32,305 bases of DNA from Enterococcus lemanii. Its GTDB lineage: Bacteria > Bacillota > Bacilli > Lactobacillales > Enterococcaceae. Both the position numbers and the translations under genes were made by a program. Positions 16,946-26,284 of this stretch are shown piece by piece (position 1 is the stretch's first letter; every line of letters begins with the position of its first letter). Location: positions 1 to 32,305 of the forward strand of contig NZ_JAFBFD010000036.1 of NCBI RefSeq assembly GCF_016909125.1. The letters are read 5' to 3'. The notes beneath the pieces are model-generated. The model worked only from the letters and a program-made list of their open reading frames with translations. It ran no database searches and was not told the DNA's origin.

Positions 16946-17721
16946 GGGGCTACTTTATGTTATTTAAACTACGAATGAATGCCGGACTTCAATATCGCGG
17001 TGCTGCTATTTCTGGGATAGTTACGCAATTTATTTGGGGCTTTTTACTGATTACTTTGTTTCAACTTTTAGGGCAAAGTAGCATGACGGCCAAAGAAATT
17101 GCGACATACTTTTGGTTGAATCAAGCACTCATTGCAATGAATGCCGTCTGGACAATGGACAACCAACTTTTCCAAGAAGTTGAAAGTGGCGACGTGCAAT
17201 ATAGTGTTTTACGCCCTCAAAATATTTATTTGCAATGGTTCGTTCGAAATGGCGCTTATCGTTTATCCCGAACACTTTTGCGAGCAATCCCACTTTTATT
17301 AATTGCTTTTTTCTTGCCGGAACCTTACCGTTTTGCACTACCAGAAAATTCTTTGGCCTTTTTTGGTTTTTTCATTTCTCTCTTATTTGCTTTTTTGACA
17401 CAGCTGGCCATCGGAAACGTCATGGTCGCTCTTGTGATGAAAAGCAAACAAGCGATAGGTGTGCGCATTTTATTTGTTTCTTTATTTGATTTTTTAGATG
17501 GTGGAAATATTCCTTATCTTTATTTTCCAGTCGTGATGCAGACGGTTTTAAAAACGACTTTCTTTTACAGTATCAAATCTGCTCCTTTTTTTATCTATTT
17601 AGGGCGTGTCCCGATTCTTTCAACGTTATTTTTCCAAGCGATTTGGTTTGGCTTATTAACGGGACTTGGTTACTGGTTAATCCAAAAAGAATTACAAAAA
17701 TTGGAGGTGTATGGTGGATGA
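16942..17721 (+). CDS. ABC-2 family permease 1
   Basis: A 259-aa membrane protein with about six hydrophobic segments, of the COG4587/DUF990-like ABC-2 permease group that accompanies this type of ATPase. The N-terminal region includes MNAGLQYRGAAISG and the mid region QEVESGDVQYSVLRPQN, a cytoplasmic loop typical of these permeases. It starts at the ATGA overlapping the ATPase stop, and its own TGA overlaps the next ATG, so the three proteins are tightly coupled. Likely forms a heterodimeric channel with the following gene product. Confidence 0.85.
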   Translation: MRGYFMLFKLRMNAGLQYRGAAISGIVTQFIWGFLLITLFQLLGQSSMTAKEIATYFWLNQALIAMNAVWTMDNQLFQEVESGDVQYSVLRPQNIYLQWFVRNGAYRLSRTLLRAIPLLLIAFFLPEPYRFALPENSLAFFGFFISLLFAFLTQLAIGNVMVALVMKSKQAIGVRILFVSLFDFLDGGNIPYLYFPVVMQTVLKTTFFYSIKSAPFFIYLGRVPILSTLFFQAIWFGLLTGLGYWLIQKELQKLEVYGG

Positions 17722-18482
17722 AATTATATCTCAAATTTTTTAGTTTACATTTGCGGCGGCAATTACAACACCGCCTCTCCTTTTTCTTTGTTTCTTTTGG
17801 TCAAGCGTGTTTAGCCGCTACGAGTTTATTTATGATTCTTTTTTTAATGCCACCAGGAGTTGCTGTCATGGGCTTTGAGCGCAATGAAGTCTTGTTAGCT
17901 GGTGCGATTATTAACTTAGCTTTTTCTTTAGCTGAAGGATTTGCACGTGGTTTTGATACACTTGGTACACTGATTCAAAGAGGGGATTTTGATCGCGTCA
18001 CTGTCCAACCAATTTCAGAAATTGCTCAAATTTTTATGATGACGATTGAGTTTACTCGCGTTGGACGTTTTTTAGTCGCTTTTGTTACACTCGTTCTTGT
18101 TTTGACGCAATTACCGCCGTTACCGATTTGGTATTTAATTTTTTTGGTTTTGACTGGCGCATTTGTTTATACTTGTTTATTTATTATTTATGGTTCCATT
18201 TGCTTTTATACAACGGAAAATCTAGAGTTTTTTAATATTTTAACGGATGGAACAAAAGAATTTGGTAAAGCGCCCTTTGCTTTTTATGGTGAAGCTGTTT
18301 TGAAGTTTTTAACGTATTTGTTACCATTGGCGCTCATTCAGTATTATCCGCTCCTTTACCTTTTAGGAAAATCAGAGCAAATTTTTTATGCTTGGGTGCC
18401 ATTTTTTGCTTATTTATTTGTACTTCCAACGCGTTTTATTTGGCGGCATGCACGCAAACATTATCAGTCTACAGGTAGTTAA
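17718..18482 (+). CDS. ABC-2 family permease 2
   Basis: A 254-aa membrane protein of the COG3694-like ABC-2 permease group, with about six membrane segments and an N-terminal cytoplasmic stretch (LRRQLQHRLSFF). A loop GDFDRVTVQPIS mirrors the GDVQYSVLRPQ loop of permease 1, as expected for paired subunits. The ATG at 17718 overlaps the previous stop; GGAGG lies 10 nt upstream. Last gene of the operon, followed directly by a terminator. Confidence 0.85.
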   Translation: MKLYLKFFSLHLRRQLQHRLSFFFVSFGQACLAATSLFMILFLMPPGVAVMGFERNEVLLAGAIINLAFSLAEGFARGFDTLGTLIQRGDFDRVTVQPISEIAQIFMMTIEFTRVGRFLVAFVTLVLVLTQLPPLPIWYLIFLVLTGAFVYTCLFIIYGSICFYTTENLEFFNILTDGTKEFGKAPFAFYGEAVLKFLTYLLPLALIQYYPLLYLLGKSEQIFYAWVPFFAYLFVLPTRFIWRHARKHYQSTGS

Positions 18483-18487
18483 ATCAA

Positions 18488-18537
18488 AAAAATATGATAC
18501 TCAAAACATAAAATCATGTCTTGGTATCATATTTTTT
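18488..18537. terminator. Bidirectional terminator
   Basis: A 13-bp stem (18488-18500 with 18524-18536) has an A-rich left and T-rich right flank and a 23-nt loop. It lies between the ABC operon (+) and the phosphodiesterase gene (-). Confidence 0.8.
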
Positions 18538-18545
18538 ATTTATTT

Positions 18546-20312
18546 CTACAGTAACTCTTTGACCCGTTCAACGAGGGTCCGATTTTCTTCAAAACTTTGA
18601 CGAACGCGTTTTGCTTGAGAAGGTTCGTTCGTAATGATGCCATCAATATTTAAACGTAATGCCCGACGAACAAGCTCTTCTTCATTAACCGTCCACGTCA
18701 TTATTCCTTTACCTACTTGACGCGCTTGCTCAACTAGGCGCTCATTTAAAGAAAATTCCTCAATGACAACAAAATCAGCGGACGTCGCAGGTAAGTTACC
18801 AATATTAAAAGCCACTAAATAACCCGTTCGAATATTGGGATCGAGCGCTTTGACTTTGACAATGCTTTCTTCTTTCAAAGATTGAACTAGATAGCTTTGC
18901 GTAACGTTATATTTTTGGAGGATCTTCACCACGTTTGCTTCCATTTCTGGCGATTCCCAACCATAATACTTTAACTCAACAACCAACTTCATTTCAGCCG
19001 TAATTGCGGCTTGCACGTACTCTTCAAATGAAGGAATCTTGTCTTCAAAGCCACCACTATGAACCGTTATTTCTTGTAATTCAGCTAAGGTTAACTCGCT
19101 AATACTTTCTTGTCGATTCGTTAACCGAGAGAGCGTGCGATCGTGAAAAACGACTAATTGATGATCTTTTGTTTCTAAGACATCCATTTCAACATAATCG
19201 GCACCTTGCTTAGCGGCTGCTTGTAAGGCACTAATGGTATTTTCCACCCCACCTGCCATATAACCTCGATGGGCAACGATTTGAGTATTGGGTTGATACA
19301 AAATTTTTGTTAAAGAAGCGGCATTTGCTCCAAAAGCGATTAGAAAAAAAAGGCTTAGGGCGCCATAAAAAAAGAAAGGTCTTTTAAATAAGAAAGGTTT
19401 ACTTGTCGGTTGCAGCGGTGAAGCCTGTTCTAATTTAGGATAAGCGAAACACAAAAGGCCATCTGCTAGTACCATTTGTAAAAAACCAAACGAAAAAAAG
19501 AGTACAATTTGTAAAAGCGTCAAAATAAAACCTGCTACAAATGGTGCGCCAACAGAAAGCAAAGGTTCAATAACGATTAATGGTAAAAGAAGCGTGGCCG
19601 TCACTAACCCAATCATTAATGCATAAATGCCTAAAGTAATAACCAAAAAGCCAATTGTTTTTAAACATTTTCCTTTTGTGTATTGCCAACTTTTCTTAAT
19701 CGCACCAAAAATGGATAATTCTTCTTCTATTACAAAAAAGATAACGGTATAAATTAAGCGCAAACTTAAATAAAATAAAACAAGTAGGCTACCAAAATAA
19801 ATAAAAAAACCTTGCGTTGATTTAACCAGCTCATCGCCAATAAAATGCGGTAGATACAAATTGTCGGCCAACCCTGCGCTCATACCAAGCGAGGCAATCG
19901 GCAAGATTAAAACAAAGTACAATAAAAATAACAGACTTTGAAAACTTAAAAAATAGCGAGCTTTGCGATGGATTTTTCTTAACACCGTCCGCAGGTGATA
20001 ATCTTGATGGCTCCGTTGCAAATAAGCTAAAACAACGTAATATGCTTGTTCATAATAAATAAAAAAGACAGTAGTTAAGCCAATTAGCGCAATAACAACT
20101 AAAGCAAGTGGGTTTTGAATCGCTACCATCAAATTATTTTCAGTAATACTTGTTAAGCCTGTAACTTTTAATACTTGGATAAATAAGTAGGACAATAATG
20201 GTAAAACGACAATTACTTGTAAGAGTCGTAAGAAAAAAACACTTTGAAAGTAAATAGGAAAATAATTGCGCAAATTGATGAATCTTTCTTTAAATTTCAA
20301 CCAAAGCGGCAT
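18546..20312 (-). CDS. Membrane-anchored glycerophosphodiester phosphodiesterase
   Basis: A 588-aa protein. The first ~330 residues form a multi-pass membrane domain (about seven to eight hydrophobic segments) of the type found fused to GDPD enzymes. The rest is a GDPD TIM barrel, probably facing outward. Catalytic and metal residues: His348-Arg349 (VAHRGY), Glu357, Glu375 and Asp377 (EMD), and His390-Asp391 (FHD). It should release glycerol-3-phosphate from glycerophosphodiesters, perhaps from lipid or teichoic-acid turnover. The ATG at 20312 follows AAAGGGGTGG. Single-gene unit. Confidence 0.92.
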   Translation of the reverse strand: MPLWLKFKERFINLRNYFPIYFQSVFFLRLLQVIVVLPLLSYLFIQVLKVTGLTSITENNLMVAIQNPLALVVIALIGLTTVFFIYYEQAYYVVLAYLQRSHQDYHLRTVLRKIHRKARYFLSFQSLLFLLYFVLILPIASLGMSAGLADNLYLPHFIGDELVKSTQGFFIYFGSLLVLFYLSLRLIYTVIFFVIEEELSIFGAIKKSWQYTKGKCLKTIGFLVITLGIYALMIGLVTATLLLPLIVIEPLLSVGAPFVAGFILTLLQIVLFFSFGFLQMVLADGLLCFAYPKLEQASPLQPTSKPFLFKRPFFFYGALSLFFLIAFGANAASLTKILYQPNTQIVAHRGYMAGGVENTISALQAAAKQGADYVEMDVLETKDHQLVVFHDRTLSRLTNRQESISELTLAELQEITVHSGGFEDKIPSFEEYVQAAITAEMKLVVELKYYGWESPEMEANVVKILQKYNVTQSYLVQSLKEESIVKVKALDPNIRTGYLVAFNIGNLPATSADFVVIEEFSLNERLVEQARQVGKGIMTWTVNEEELVRRALRLNIDGIITNEPSQAKRVRQSFEENRTLVERVKELL

Positions 20313-20457
20313 CTAACCACCCCTTTCATTTTCTATTATTATAGCAAATCTAATATCGACTGACGATTATTCCTCTAACAACTTAAGTTATGCTTCGTCT
20401 TTTGTTATTTTTTGTGGTAGATTGAAAGTATCAAGCTTAATAAAGAGGTGAACGACC

Positions 20458-20952
20458 ATGATGATTGATACGCCACGGTTAACTTTACGCCAATTTCAAT
20501 TGAAGGATTTAAGCAGCTTGCACTATTACCGCAATCACCCGGTTTGTAAAAAGTTTCAAAACTGGGAAGACACCACTCTTGAAGAATTAGACGTGTTTAT
20601 AAAAAGCAATATGCAGCGTTCGGTCCGCGATCAGCAGATGCAAATCGCTTTAGCTTTAAAAGAAACAAATGAACTTGTTGGTGATATTTTCTTAGCCAAA
20701 AAAGGGAAAACCATCACCCTTGGCTTTACAACAAGCCCGCATTTTCAACGTCAAGGGTATATGTTTGAAGCACTTTCGTATTTTATTCCTTACCTCCAAG
20801 ATTTATTTCCCGTCTCAGACATTATTTGCCTCATCCATCCAGGAAACATTGCCAGTGAACATTTGGTCGCGAAATTACACTTTGAAAAAGAAGGGTATAT
20901 TGACGAATTTGATAGCAATGTTTTTGTTTTGAAAGCAAAACAGCAAAACTAA
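20458..20952 (+). CDS. GNAT acetyltransferase, RimJ/RimL-like
   Basis: A 164-aa acetyltransferase. The N-terminus TPRLTLRQFQLKDLSSL is typical of RimJ/RimL-type GNATs; LGFTTSPHFQRQGYMFEAL carries the acetyl-CoA-binding Q/R-x-x-G-x segment (near residues 88-106), followed by HPGNIASEHLVAKLHFEKEG. The substrate could be a ribosomal-protein N-terminus or a small molecule. The first of two adjacent ATGs is preceded by GAGGTG at seven nt. Confidence 0.87.
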   Translation: MMIDTPRLTLRQFQLKDLSSLHYYRNHPVCKKFQNWEDTTLEELDVFIKSNMQRSVRDQQMQIALALKETNELVGDIFLAKKGKTITLGFTTSPHFQRQGYMFEALSYFIPYLQDLFPVSDIICLIHPGNIASEHLVAKLHFEKEGYIDEFDSNVFVLKAKQQN

Positions 20953-20953
20953 G

Positions 20954-20992
20954 AAAAAGCACAACGAGTGACGAATCTCGTTGTGCTTTTTT
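20954..20992 (+). terminator. Intrinsic terminator of the RimJ/L-like gene
   Basis: A 15-bp stem (20954-20968 with 20977-20991) has an 8-nt loop and a run of six T's, starting two bases after the stop codon. Confidence 0.9.
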
Positions 20993-21001
20993 GTTGACTG
21001 A

Positions 21002-21076
21002 TTATTTTTCTACAATCAGTGTGCCAGTAACATCCGCGCGCTCATCTACTTTAGTCCAAACACGTGATGATTCCAT
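21002..21076 (-). other. Short open frame, probably the tail of a decayed gene
   Basis: ATG at 21076 to TAA at 21002 encodes 24 residues (MESSRVWTKVDERADVTG...). It has a protein-like composition but no ribosome binding site, and it overlaps the end of the decayed gene at 21051-21347 in another frame. It may be that gene's original C-terminus after a frameshift, or the relic of another gene. Not recognised. Confidence 0.3.
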
Positions 21077-21347
21077 GTTTTAATGCCTCATCATACATCT
21101 CTTGGAATGCCTCTCTTATACCTTGTCCAAATTCTATCGGAAAAGAGCTGAAAAAACTATCATAAATAATCTGTCCTTTAAAAATAACAACGAGCTCTTC
21201 TCGGCTAATAATGCCATATCAATTAACCGCTGCTCTGACATAGTCATCAACTTGTTTGCGCACACCCGCTCGGCCGTAGGGACAGCGAATCGCCTCTGAA
21301 ACAGGATTGTATTTTTCAAAAATTTTATTTGCTTGTGCTTGAAACAT
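21051..21347 (-). pseudogene. Decayed small gene with an in-frame stop
   Basis: From ATG 21347 the frame reads MFQAQANKIFEKYNP... with the conserved-looking core RCPYGRAGVRK and YVRAAVN. A TGA follows at codon 43 (21219-21221), and the frame then continues with YGIISREELVVIFKGQ. The two halves read as one protein broken by a single nonsense change. Downstream, FGQGIREAFQEMYDEALKHG continues to a TAA at 21051. I recall similar small Enterococcus/Firmicute hypothetical proteins but cannot name the family. No ribosome site was identified. Nothing recognisable lies in 21348-21512. Confidence 0.55.
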
Positions 21348-21512
21348 CGATATTCACCGCTACTTTCAATTTTTTCGTTGATCAATTTTAAAAAAAGCAA
21401 CTATTTTCCATTTTTTTAAAAAGAGAGCCTGACAAAATTCTTATGAACTATACTCAATAACAACCTCACAAAAATTCGTTACTGGGTGTACTTTTTTATT
21501 TTCTTAACCTTA

Positions 21513-22494
21513 CTATTCAATCTCACTCCGAGCAATTGTCCCTGGGTGATACCCGAAGTGTTGTAAGAATTTCTTATAAAAAAAAAGTGATATTTGAAAA
21601 GCCTGATTCGATTGCAACTTGATAAACAGGCATCGTTCCTTGCATGATTAATTTTTTTGCATGTTCTAAACGGCGCTCAATGACTAATTGTGTAAAATTT
21701 TTACTCGTTTCTTTGCGAATCAATGTACTTAAATATGCTGGTGAGTAATTAAAGACTTGTGCGAGTTCCGCTAAAGAAACGTCTAAGTAATGTGCTTCAA
21801 TGTATTGTAAGATATGAAGCATTTGCTCTTTACTTTTTTGACTTTTCTTATTTGTCTCGTAGTCAAATTCCCGAATCAATAACAAAATTAAAACAGCAAT
21901 TAATTTTTCAATTATAGCAAAATTTCCAATCATTGGTTGATAGTGTTCTAATAAAATTTGTTGCATCGTAATGTGGATGCGCTGATTTTGATTATCTTTG
22001 AAGACTATATATTGATTGTGTGTTTGTCGTTCAGATAAAGCATCTAAAATAAAGTCAAAAACAATTCCACTTTCAAAATTTTCTTGGCTCAGTTGTTTGC
22101 GGAAATAATCCTTTTCTATCAAAAGGTTAATTAAGATGTCGTCTTCGCCGGTTGCTTCAATTGCATGCGGCACAGACGTATCAATTAAACAAATTTGGCC
22201 CCTTTTTAAATGGACTTTTTTGCCGTCGATATACTGAATACACTCGCCGGCATACATATAGTTCAATTCAATAAAGCTATGAACGTGAAGTGGCACTGGC
22301 GTAAACCGATTTTGTTTTACAATTTGATAATTTTGGTTTTCAGGAATTAATTTATTAAAGACATAGACGTCAATGTCATTGAGCCGCTCGGTAGTTAAAT
22401 GGCTATAAATTTCTGATAAACTGGGATTTTTTTGATAATAAGCTTCTTTGACAGATATTTTGGTGAGTTGTTGGTCTAGCTGCGTGAAATCCAT
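21513..22494 (-). pseudogene. AraC-family regulator, frameshifted near its C-terminus
   Basis: AraC/XylS-type regulator. An N-terminal cupin-like sensor (LHVHSFIELNYMYAGECIQYIDG, near 70-95) is followed by two C-terminal HTH motifs: the first VSLAELAQVFNYSPAYLSTLIRKE, the second around PVYQVAIESGFSNITFF. The reading frame stops at 21574 (306 aa), immediately after a run of nine T's (21578-21586 on the plus strand as A's). With eight T's the frame would read F-F-Y-K-K-F-L-Q-H-F-G-Y-H-P-G-T, the canonical AraC C-terminus, and end at the TAG at 21513-21515. So one base was gained in a homopolymer and about 20 residues of the second HTH are lost. The ATG at 22494 has AAGGGGA four nt upstream. It diverges from the glycosidase remnant at 22636. 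Confidence 0.8.
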
Positions 22495-22514
22495 TTTATC
22501 CCCCTTTTATACAT

Positions 22515-22529
22515 ATCATAAAATATGAT
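22515..22529. promoter_or_regulatory. Palindrome between araC-type gene and glycosidase
   Basis: ATCATA-AAA-TATGAT, a perfect inverted repeat 21 bp upstream of the regulator's start codon. It could be the regulator's binding site or part of its promoter. Confidence 0.3.
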
Positions 22530-22552
22530 AGTCTCTTCCGTTTCTTTTGTCA

Positions 22553-22582
22553 TTGTTCTGGTTAACGCTTTCATTGTACTAT
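22553..22582 (+). promoter_or_regulatory. Glycosidase promoter with embedded cre site
   Basis: -35 TTGTTC (22553-22558) and -10 TACTAT (22577-22582) are separated by 18 nt. Between them, on the minus strand, TGAAAGCGTTAACC (22560-22573) matches the cre consensus at 13 of 14 positions, so CcpA binding would block the promoter. Confidence 0.55.
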
Positions 22583-22635
22583 ATCCCTATCATAACAGTA
22601 TTTTAAGAATTCGTAAAATACAAGGAGGTAGACAG

Positions 22636-23376
22636 ATGAACAATATCAAGCAATTGCTAAACAATAAATACGATAGTCATGTGATGCCTTTTCTTTGGAT
22701 GCATGGAGAAGAAGAAAGTGTCATTCGAACCTATATGGAAAAAATTCATCAAGCCAGTATCCGCTCCGTCTGTATTGAATCACGCCCACATGAAGGTTTT
22801 TTACAAGAAAAATGGTGGCAAGATGTCGCGTTTATCATTGAAGAGTGTGAAAAGCGCGACATGACGTTTTGGATTTTAGATGATAAACATTTTCCAACTG
22901 GCTATGCTGCAGGTGAAATCGAAAAAAATCATCGACATTTACAAAAAATCTTTCTTAATTTTACAAAATTAGATTTTGTTGGCCCTAAAAAAAATGCGGG
23001 GATTATGCTTGATTGGCTAGTTTCAGCCGGTCGACCAAGTATCTTAGACGCCGAATCGACTAAAGAAGAGGCTCACGATGCTTTTCAACCTGAAATTTTA
23101 TCGGTTGTTGCTGCTAGGAAAACAGCTTTTAAAGAAATAGAAGAAGACACTTTGATTGATTTGACTTCTTTCATCAACAAGAAAACGCTTTATTGGGATA
23201 TGCCTGATGGTGAATGGTCGATTTATGTTTTCTTTACGACACAAGACGGAGGCGAAGCAAGCATGCAAGGTTATTTAAACCCACTCGTTCCAGAAGCCAC
23301 TGATGTTTTGCTAGACACCGTTTATGAGCCTCATTTTATTTTATCTATTGAAAAAAAGAAGGAACAAAAATGTTAA
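22636..23376 (+). pseudogene. GH106-like alpha-L-rhamnosidase-type glycosidase, 3'-truncated
   Basis: The product is only 246 aa and reads like the N-terminal part of the large (about 900-1000 aa) glycosidases related to GH106: MPFLWMHGEEESVIRTYMEKI, then FWILDDKHFPTGYAAGEI, then GYLNPLVPEATDVLLDTVYEPHF. Family resemblance stops abruptly there. The last dozen residues (ILSIEKKKEQKC) are encoded by the terminator of the opposing MFS gene. The catalytic part is therefore absent. The start at 22636 has a perfect AAGGAGG seven nt upstream, and the promoter carries a cre site, so transcription may persist. It was probably the target of the divergent, also broken, AraC-type regulator. Confidence 0.65.
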
Positions 23377-23395
23377 ATGTCATTTTTGTTCCTTC
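23350..23395 (-). terminator. Terminator of the MFS gene
   Basis: A 15-bp stem (23358-23372 with 23381-23395) has an 8-nt loop. Reading on the minus strand it is followed by T7, so it terminates the MFS gene. The end of the truncated glycosidase frame lies inside it. Confidence 0.85.
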
Positions 23396-23454
23396 TCACT
23401 TATTTATTATTAAATTTAAAAAATTTAGGTGCACGCTCTTATTTGAAGTTTTTT

Positions 23455-24915
23455 CTATTTTTCGTCAGCTTTTAATAATTGATTCAGTAGTAACGCAGCG
23501 ACGACTAATAAGGCCCCTGCTAAATAAATCCCCCACAAACCTTGGTGCAAAATTTCCCGTAATGGTTGCAATAAATCCGTCGGTAAATTTTTTGCCGTTT
23601 GTGGATTTACCAATTTATTCATGATGTCCGGGTCATTGGTTAAGTTGGATTTCGTTAACTGTTGGCGCGTCACTTGGTTTAAAATCAAACCAAAAACCGA
23701 AATCATGATGGTTTGTCCAATCGTTTTTGACAACGTATTAAAAGAAGTCGCGACTCCTAATTGGTCAAAACTAACACTGTTTTGGGCACTGACGGTCGTT
23801 GCTACAATCGTCGCCCCCACACCAATTCCCGTGACACCTGAAATCATTAAGAAGACAAAGAACGGTGTATGTAAAGGTAGCAATAACAGACTCACACCAC
23901 CGACCAACGAAATAATCAACGTATAAAAAAGTGTCCGTTTAATTGAGTGTTGCACCATCCACCGACTCGCTAAAGAAGAACCGTATACCCATAAAATCGA
24001 AAGTGGCGCCAGTACCAATCCACCGATTCCAGCTTTATAACCTAATACACCTTGCATCCACATGGGAATATAAACTTCAACCGCCATCAAAAAGCCACTA
24101 ATGAATGCTGCCACTAAGTTAACCACAACAAAGACGCGACTTTGGAATAAATCAAGTGAAATAACCGGATCTTCCGCTTGTTTTTCAACTCGAATAAACA
24201 GAAACGTTGCAATGACTGTCAGTAAAAACATCACAATCACTTTCCAATCAAACCCAGTCTCACTTAGGAATTGGAAAGCCAGCAATAACGTTAGTAGCAT
24301 CGTCATTAAAAGCATGCTCCCTAAGATATCTGTTTTCTTACTTGCGACTGTCCGTTTTTCTTCAACTAAATAGTAAGAAACTAAACCAATTAAAACAAGT
24401 CCAATCGGCACGTTAATAAAGAAAATCCAATGCCAGCCAATCGTATCAACAATCACGCCACCCGTTAAAGGACCAACAACACTAGCAATTCCCCAAGCCG
24501 TACTATTTAAACCAAGCATTTTTGCCCGTTTTTCTGCTGAATACATGTCAGCTAAAATCGTTAACGCAACGGGCATCATGGCACCAGCACCAATTCCTTG
24601 AATCGCGCGCGCAATAATTAAAGTTAACATCGTATTAGACAAGCCACATAAAGCCGAACCGATAATAAAAATAGCCGTTCCTAAAATAAAAATTGGCCGA
24701 CGACCGATTTTATCCGATAACTTTCCAAAAATTGGTGTAAACATCGCATTCGTCAATAAATAAATTGAGAAAACCCAGTTCATAATCTCGATCCCATGCA
24801 ATGAACCCACAATGGTTGGCATTGCCGTGGTTACAATTGTCCCTTCGATGGCCGTCATAAACGTCGCCACAAAGACTGCAATCGTCACTACTTTCACATT
24901 TGTTTCTTTTTTCAT
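23455..24915 (-). CDS. MFS drug efflux transporter, DHA2 (EmrB/QacA-like, 14 TM)
   Basis: A 486-aa proton-coupled antiporter of the DHA2 group. Motif A is GKLSDKIGRRPIF between TM2 and TM3, the motif C-like TGGVIVDTIGWHWIFFINVPIG is near TM5-6, and TM1 carries TAIEGTIVTTAMPTI, the D1-like segment of 14-TM transporters. Hydrophobicity is consistent with 14 helices. The closest functional comparisons are LmrB/EmrB-type multidrug pumps; the substrate is not predictable. The start is the ATG at 24915, with GGGGA five nt upstream; an ATG four codons earlier overlaps that ribosome site and is rejected. It lies downstream of metK and its terminator; no clear promoter of its own is visible. Confidence 0.88.
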   Translation of the reverse strand: MKKETNVKVVTIAVFVATFMTAIEGTIVTTAMPTIVGSLHGIEIMNWVFSIYLLTNAMFTPIFGKLSDKIGRRPIFILGTAIFIIGSALCGLSNTMLTLIIARAIQGIGAGAMMPVALTILADMYSAEKRAKMLGLNSTAWGIASVVGPLTGGVIVDTIGWHWIFFINVPIGLVLIGLVSYYLVEEKRTVASKKTDILGSMLLMTMLLTLLLAFQFLSETGFDWKVIVMFLLTVIATFLFIRVEKQAEDPVISLDLFQSRVFVVVNLVAAFISGFLMAVEVYIPMWMQGVLGYKAGIGGLVLAPLSILWVYGSSLASRWMVQHSIKRTLFYTLIISLVGGVSLLLLPLHTPFFVFLMISGVTGIGVGATIVATTVSAQNSVSFDQLGVATSFNTLSKTIGQTIMISVFGLILNQVTRQQLTKSNLTNDPDIMNKLVNPQTAKNLPTDLLQPLREILHQGLWGIYLAGALLVVAALLLNQLLKADEK

Positions 24916-24947
24916 GCAAATCCCCATTTCATTTTTTCATTTGAACG

Positions 24948-25000
24948 TAAAAAAACAACCTCTACTAATTTGTTAGTCAATAACTACAAATAGCAGAGGT
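24948..25000 (-). terminator. metK terminator
   Basis: Arms 24958-24972 and 24987-25000 pair with small mismatches around a 14-nt loop. On the minus strand the hairpin is followed by a T7 run, nine bases downstream of the metK stop. Confidence 0.75.
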
Positions 25001-25008
25001 CGCCTCTT

Positions 25009-26199
25009 TTATTCCTTCACACTTGCCAATAAAGCAGACACTTTATCTGTTTTTTCCCATGACAAGTCGATATCTGTACGACCAAAATGTCCATAAGCAG
25101 CCGTCTGACGATAAATTGGACGACGCAAATCTAACATTTCTATAATTCCAGCTGGACGTAAGTCAAAATTTTGACGAACCGCTTGGATTAATTTTTCTTC
25201 TGAAACGACACCTGTGCCAAACGTATCAATTGCAATCGACACTGGGTGAGCAACTCCAATGGCATACGCTAATTGAACTTCCGCTTTTTTAGCTAATTTG
25301 GCAGCGACGATATTTTTGGCAATGTAACGTGCCGCATAACTTGCTGAACGGTCAACTTTTGTGGCATCTTTTCCAGAAAAAGCCCCACCACCATGACGCG
25401 CATAACCACCATAAGTATCGACAATAATTTTACGACCTGTTAACCCGGCATCCCCTTGCGGACCACCAATTATAAAACGCCCAGTTGGGTTAATATAATA
25501 TTTGGTCTTATCATCAAGTAATTCTGCTGGAATAATCGCTTGAATCACTTTTTCCATCACGTCTTGATGAATTGTTTCATTATCAATCGCTTCATCATGC
25601 TGCGTACTAATTACGACCGCATCCACACGTTTTGGTTGTTGATTTTCATCGTATTCAACCGTCACTTGCGATTTTGCGTCTGGTCTTAAATAAGTTAATT
25701 CACCGGATTTACGCAAATCAGCCAAACGCTTCACTAAACGATGGCTTAAAGCAATGGGTAACGGCATCAATTCTGGTGTTTCATCGACTGCAAAACCAAA
25801 CATTAAACCTTGATCCCCTGCCCCAATTTGATCCAATGGGTCTCCTTCGTTTTCTCGCACTTCAATCGCTGTATCCACGCCTTGTGCGATATCTGGTGAT
25901 TGTTCGTCAATGGCAACTAACACCGCTACCGTGTCGCCATCAAAGCCAAATTTCGCGCGTGTATAACCAATGTCTTTGACGGTTTGGCGCACCACTTTTT
26001 GGATGTCCACATACGCCGTGGTTGAAATTTCGCCAAAAACTAAAACTAAACCGGTCGTCACGGATGTCTCGCAAGCCACACGTGCCATTGGGTCTTTTTC
26101 TAATAATGCATCTAAAATCGCATCACTAATTTGATCGGCCACCTTATCTGGATGCCCTTCTGAAACGGATTCTGATGTAAATAAACGTCTTTCTGTCAA
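25009..26199 (-). CDS. metK: S-adenosylmethionine synthetase
   Basis: A 396-aa MAT enzyme making SAM from methionine and ATP. Motifs: [20 protein letters not shown] (ATP-binding His), [12 protein letters not shown] (family signature I) and [17 protein letters not shown] (signature II), with [14 protein letters not shown] between. It starts at a TTG (26199): GGGGGA lies at the right distance, aligns with the family N-terminus (RRLFTSESV), and there is no ATG nearby. The ribosome site is part of an SMK riboswitch, so high SAM should block translation initiation. Confidence 0.96.
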   Translation of the reverse strand: MTERRLFTSESVSEGHPDKVADQISDAILDALLEKDPMARVACETSVTTGLVLVFGEISTTAYVDIQKVVRQTVKDIGYTRAKFGFDGDTVAVLVAIDEQSPDIAQGVDTAIEVRENEGDPLDQIGAGDQGLMFGFAVDETPELMPLPIALSHRLVKRLADLRKSGELTYLRPDAKSQVTVEYDENQQPKRVDAVVISTQHDEAIDNETIHQDVMEKVIQAIIPAELLDDKTKYYINPTGRFIIGGPQGDAGLTGRKIIVDTYGGYARHGGGAFSGKDATKVDRSASYAARYIAKNIVAAKLAKKAEVQLAYAIGVAHPVSIAIDTFGTGVVSEEKLIQAVRQNFDLRPAGIIEMLDLRRPIYRQTAAYGHFGRTDIDLSWEKTDKVSALLASVKE

Positions 26200-26203
26200 T
26201 TTT

Positions 26204-26273
26204 GATTCCCCCTGATATATTTTCGGTTACAAGGCATCTTCACTTTCTTTAAGTGAATCCTCTCGGGAACTTG
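26204..26273 (-). promoter_or_regulatory. SMK box (SAM-III) riboswitch
   Basis: The minus-strand leader reads AAGTTCCCGAGAGGA, then a hairpin TTCACTT...AGTGAA, then GATGCCTTGTAACCGAAA, a variable AT-rich linker, and GGGGGAATC, which holds the metK Shine-Dalgarno. These blocks and their order match the known Enterococcus SMK box. TTCCC (within 26264-26270 on the plus strand) pairs with GGGGGA (26204-26212) when SAM is bound, hiding the ribosome site. Confidence 0.92.
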
Positions 26274-26284
26274 CAACGGATATC

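Noticed and set aside
22525-22635. Upstream ATG at 22525 for the glycosidase remnant
   Set aside because: It would cover the promoter and cre site; AAGGAGG before 22636 marks the real start.
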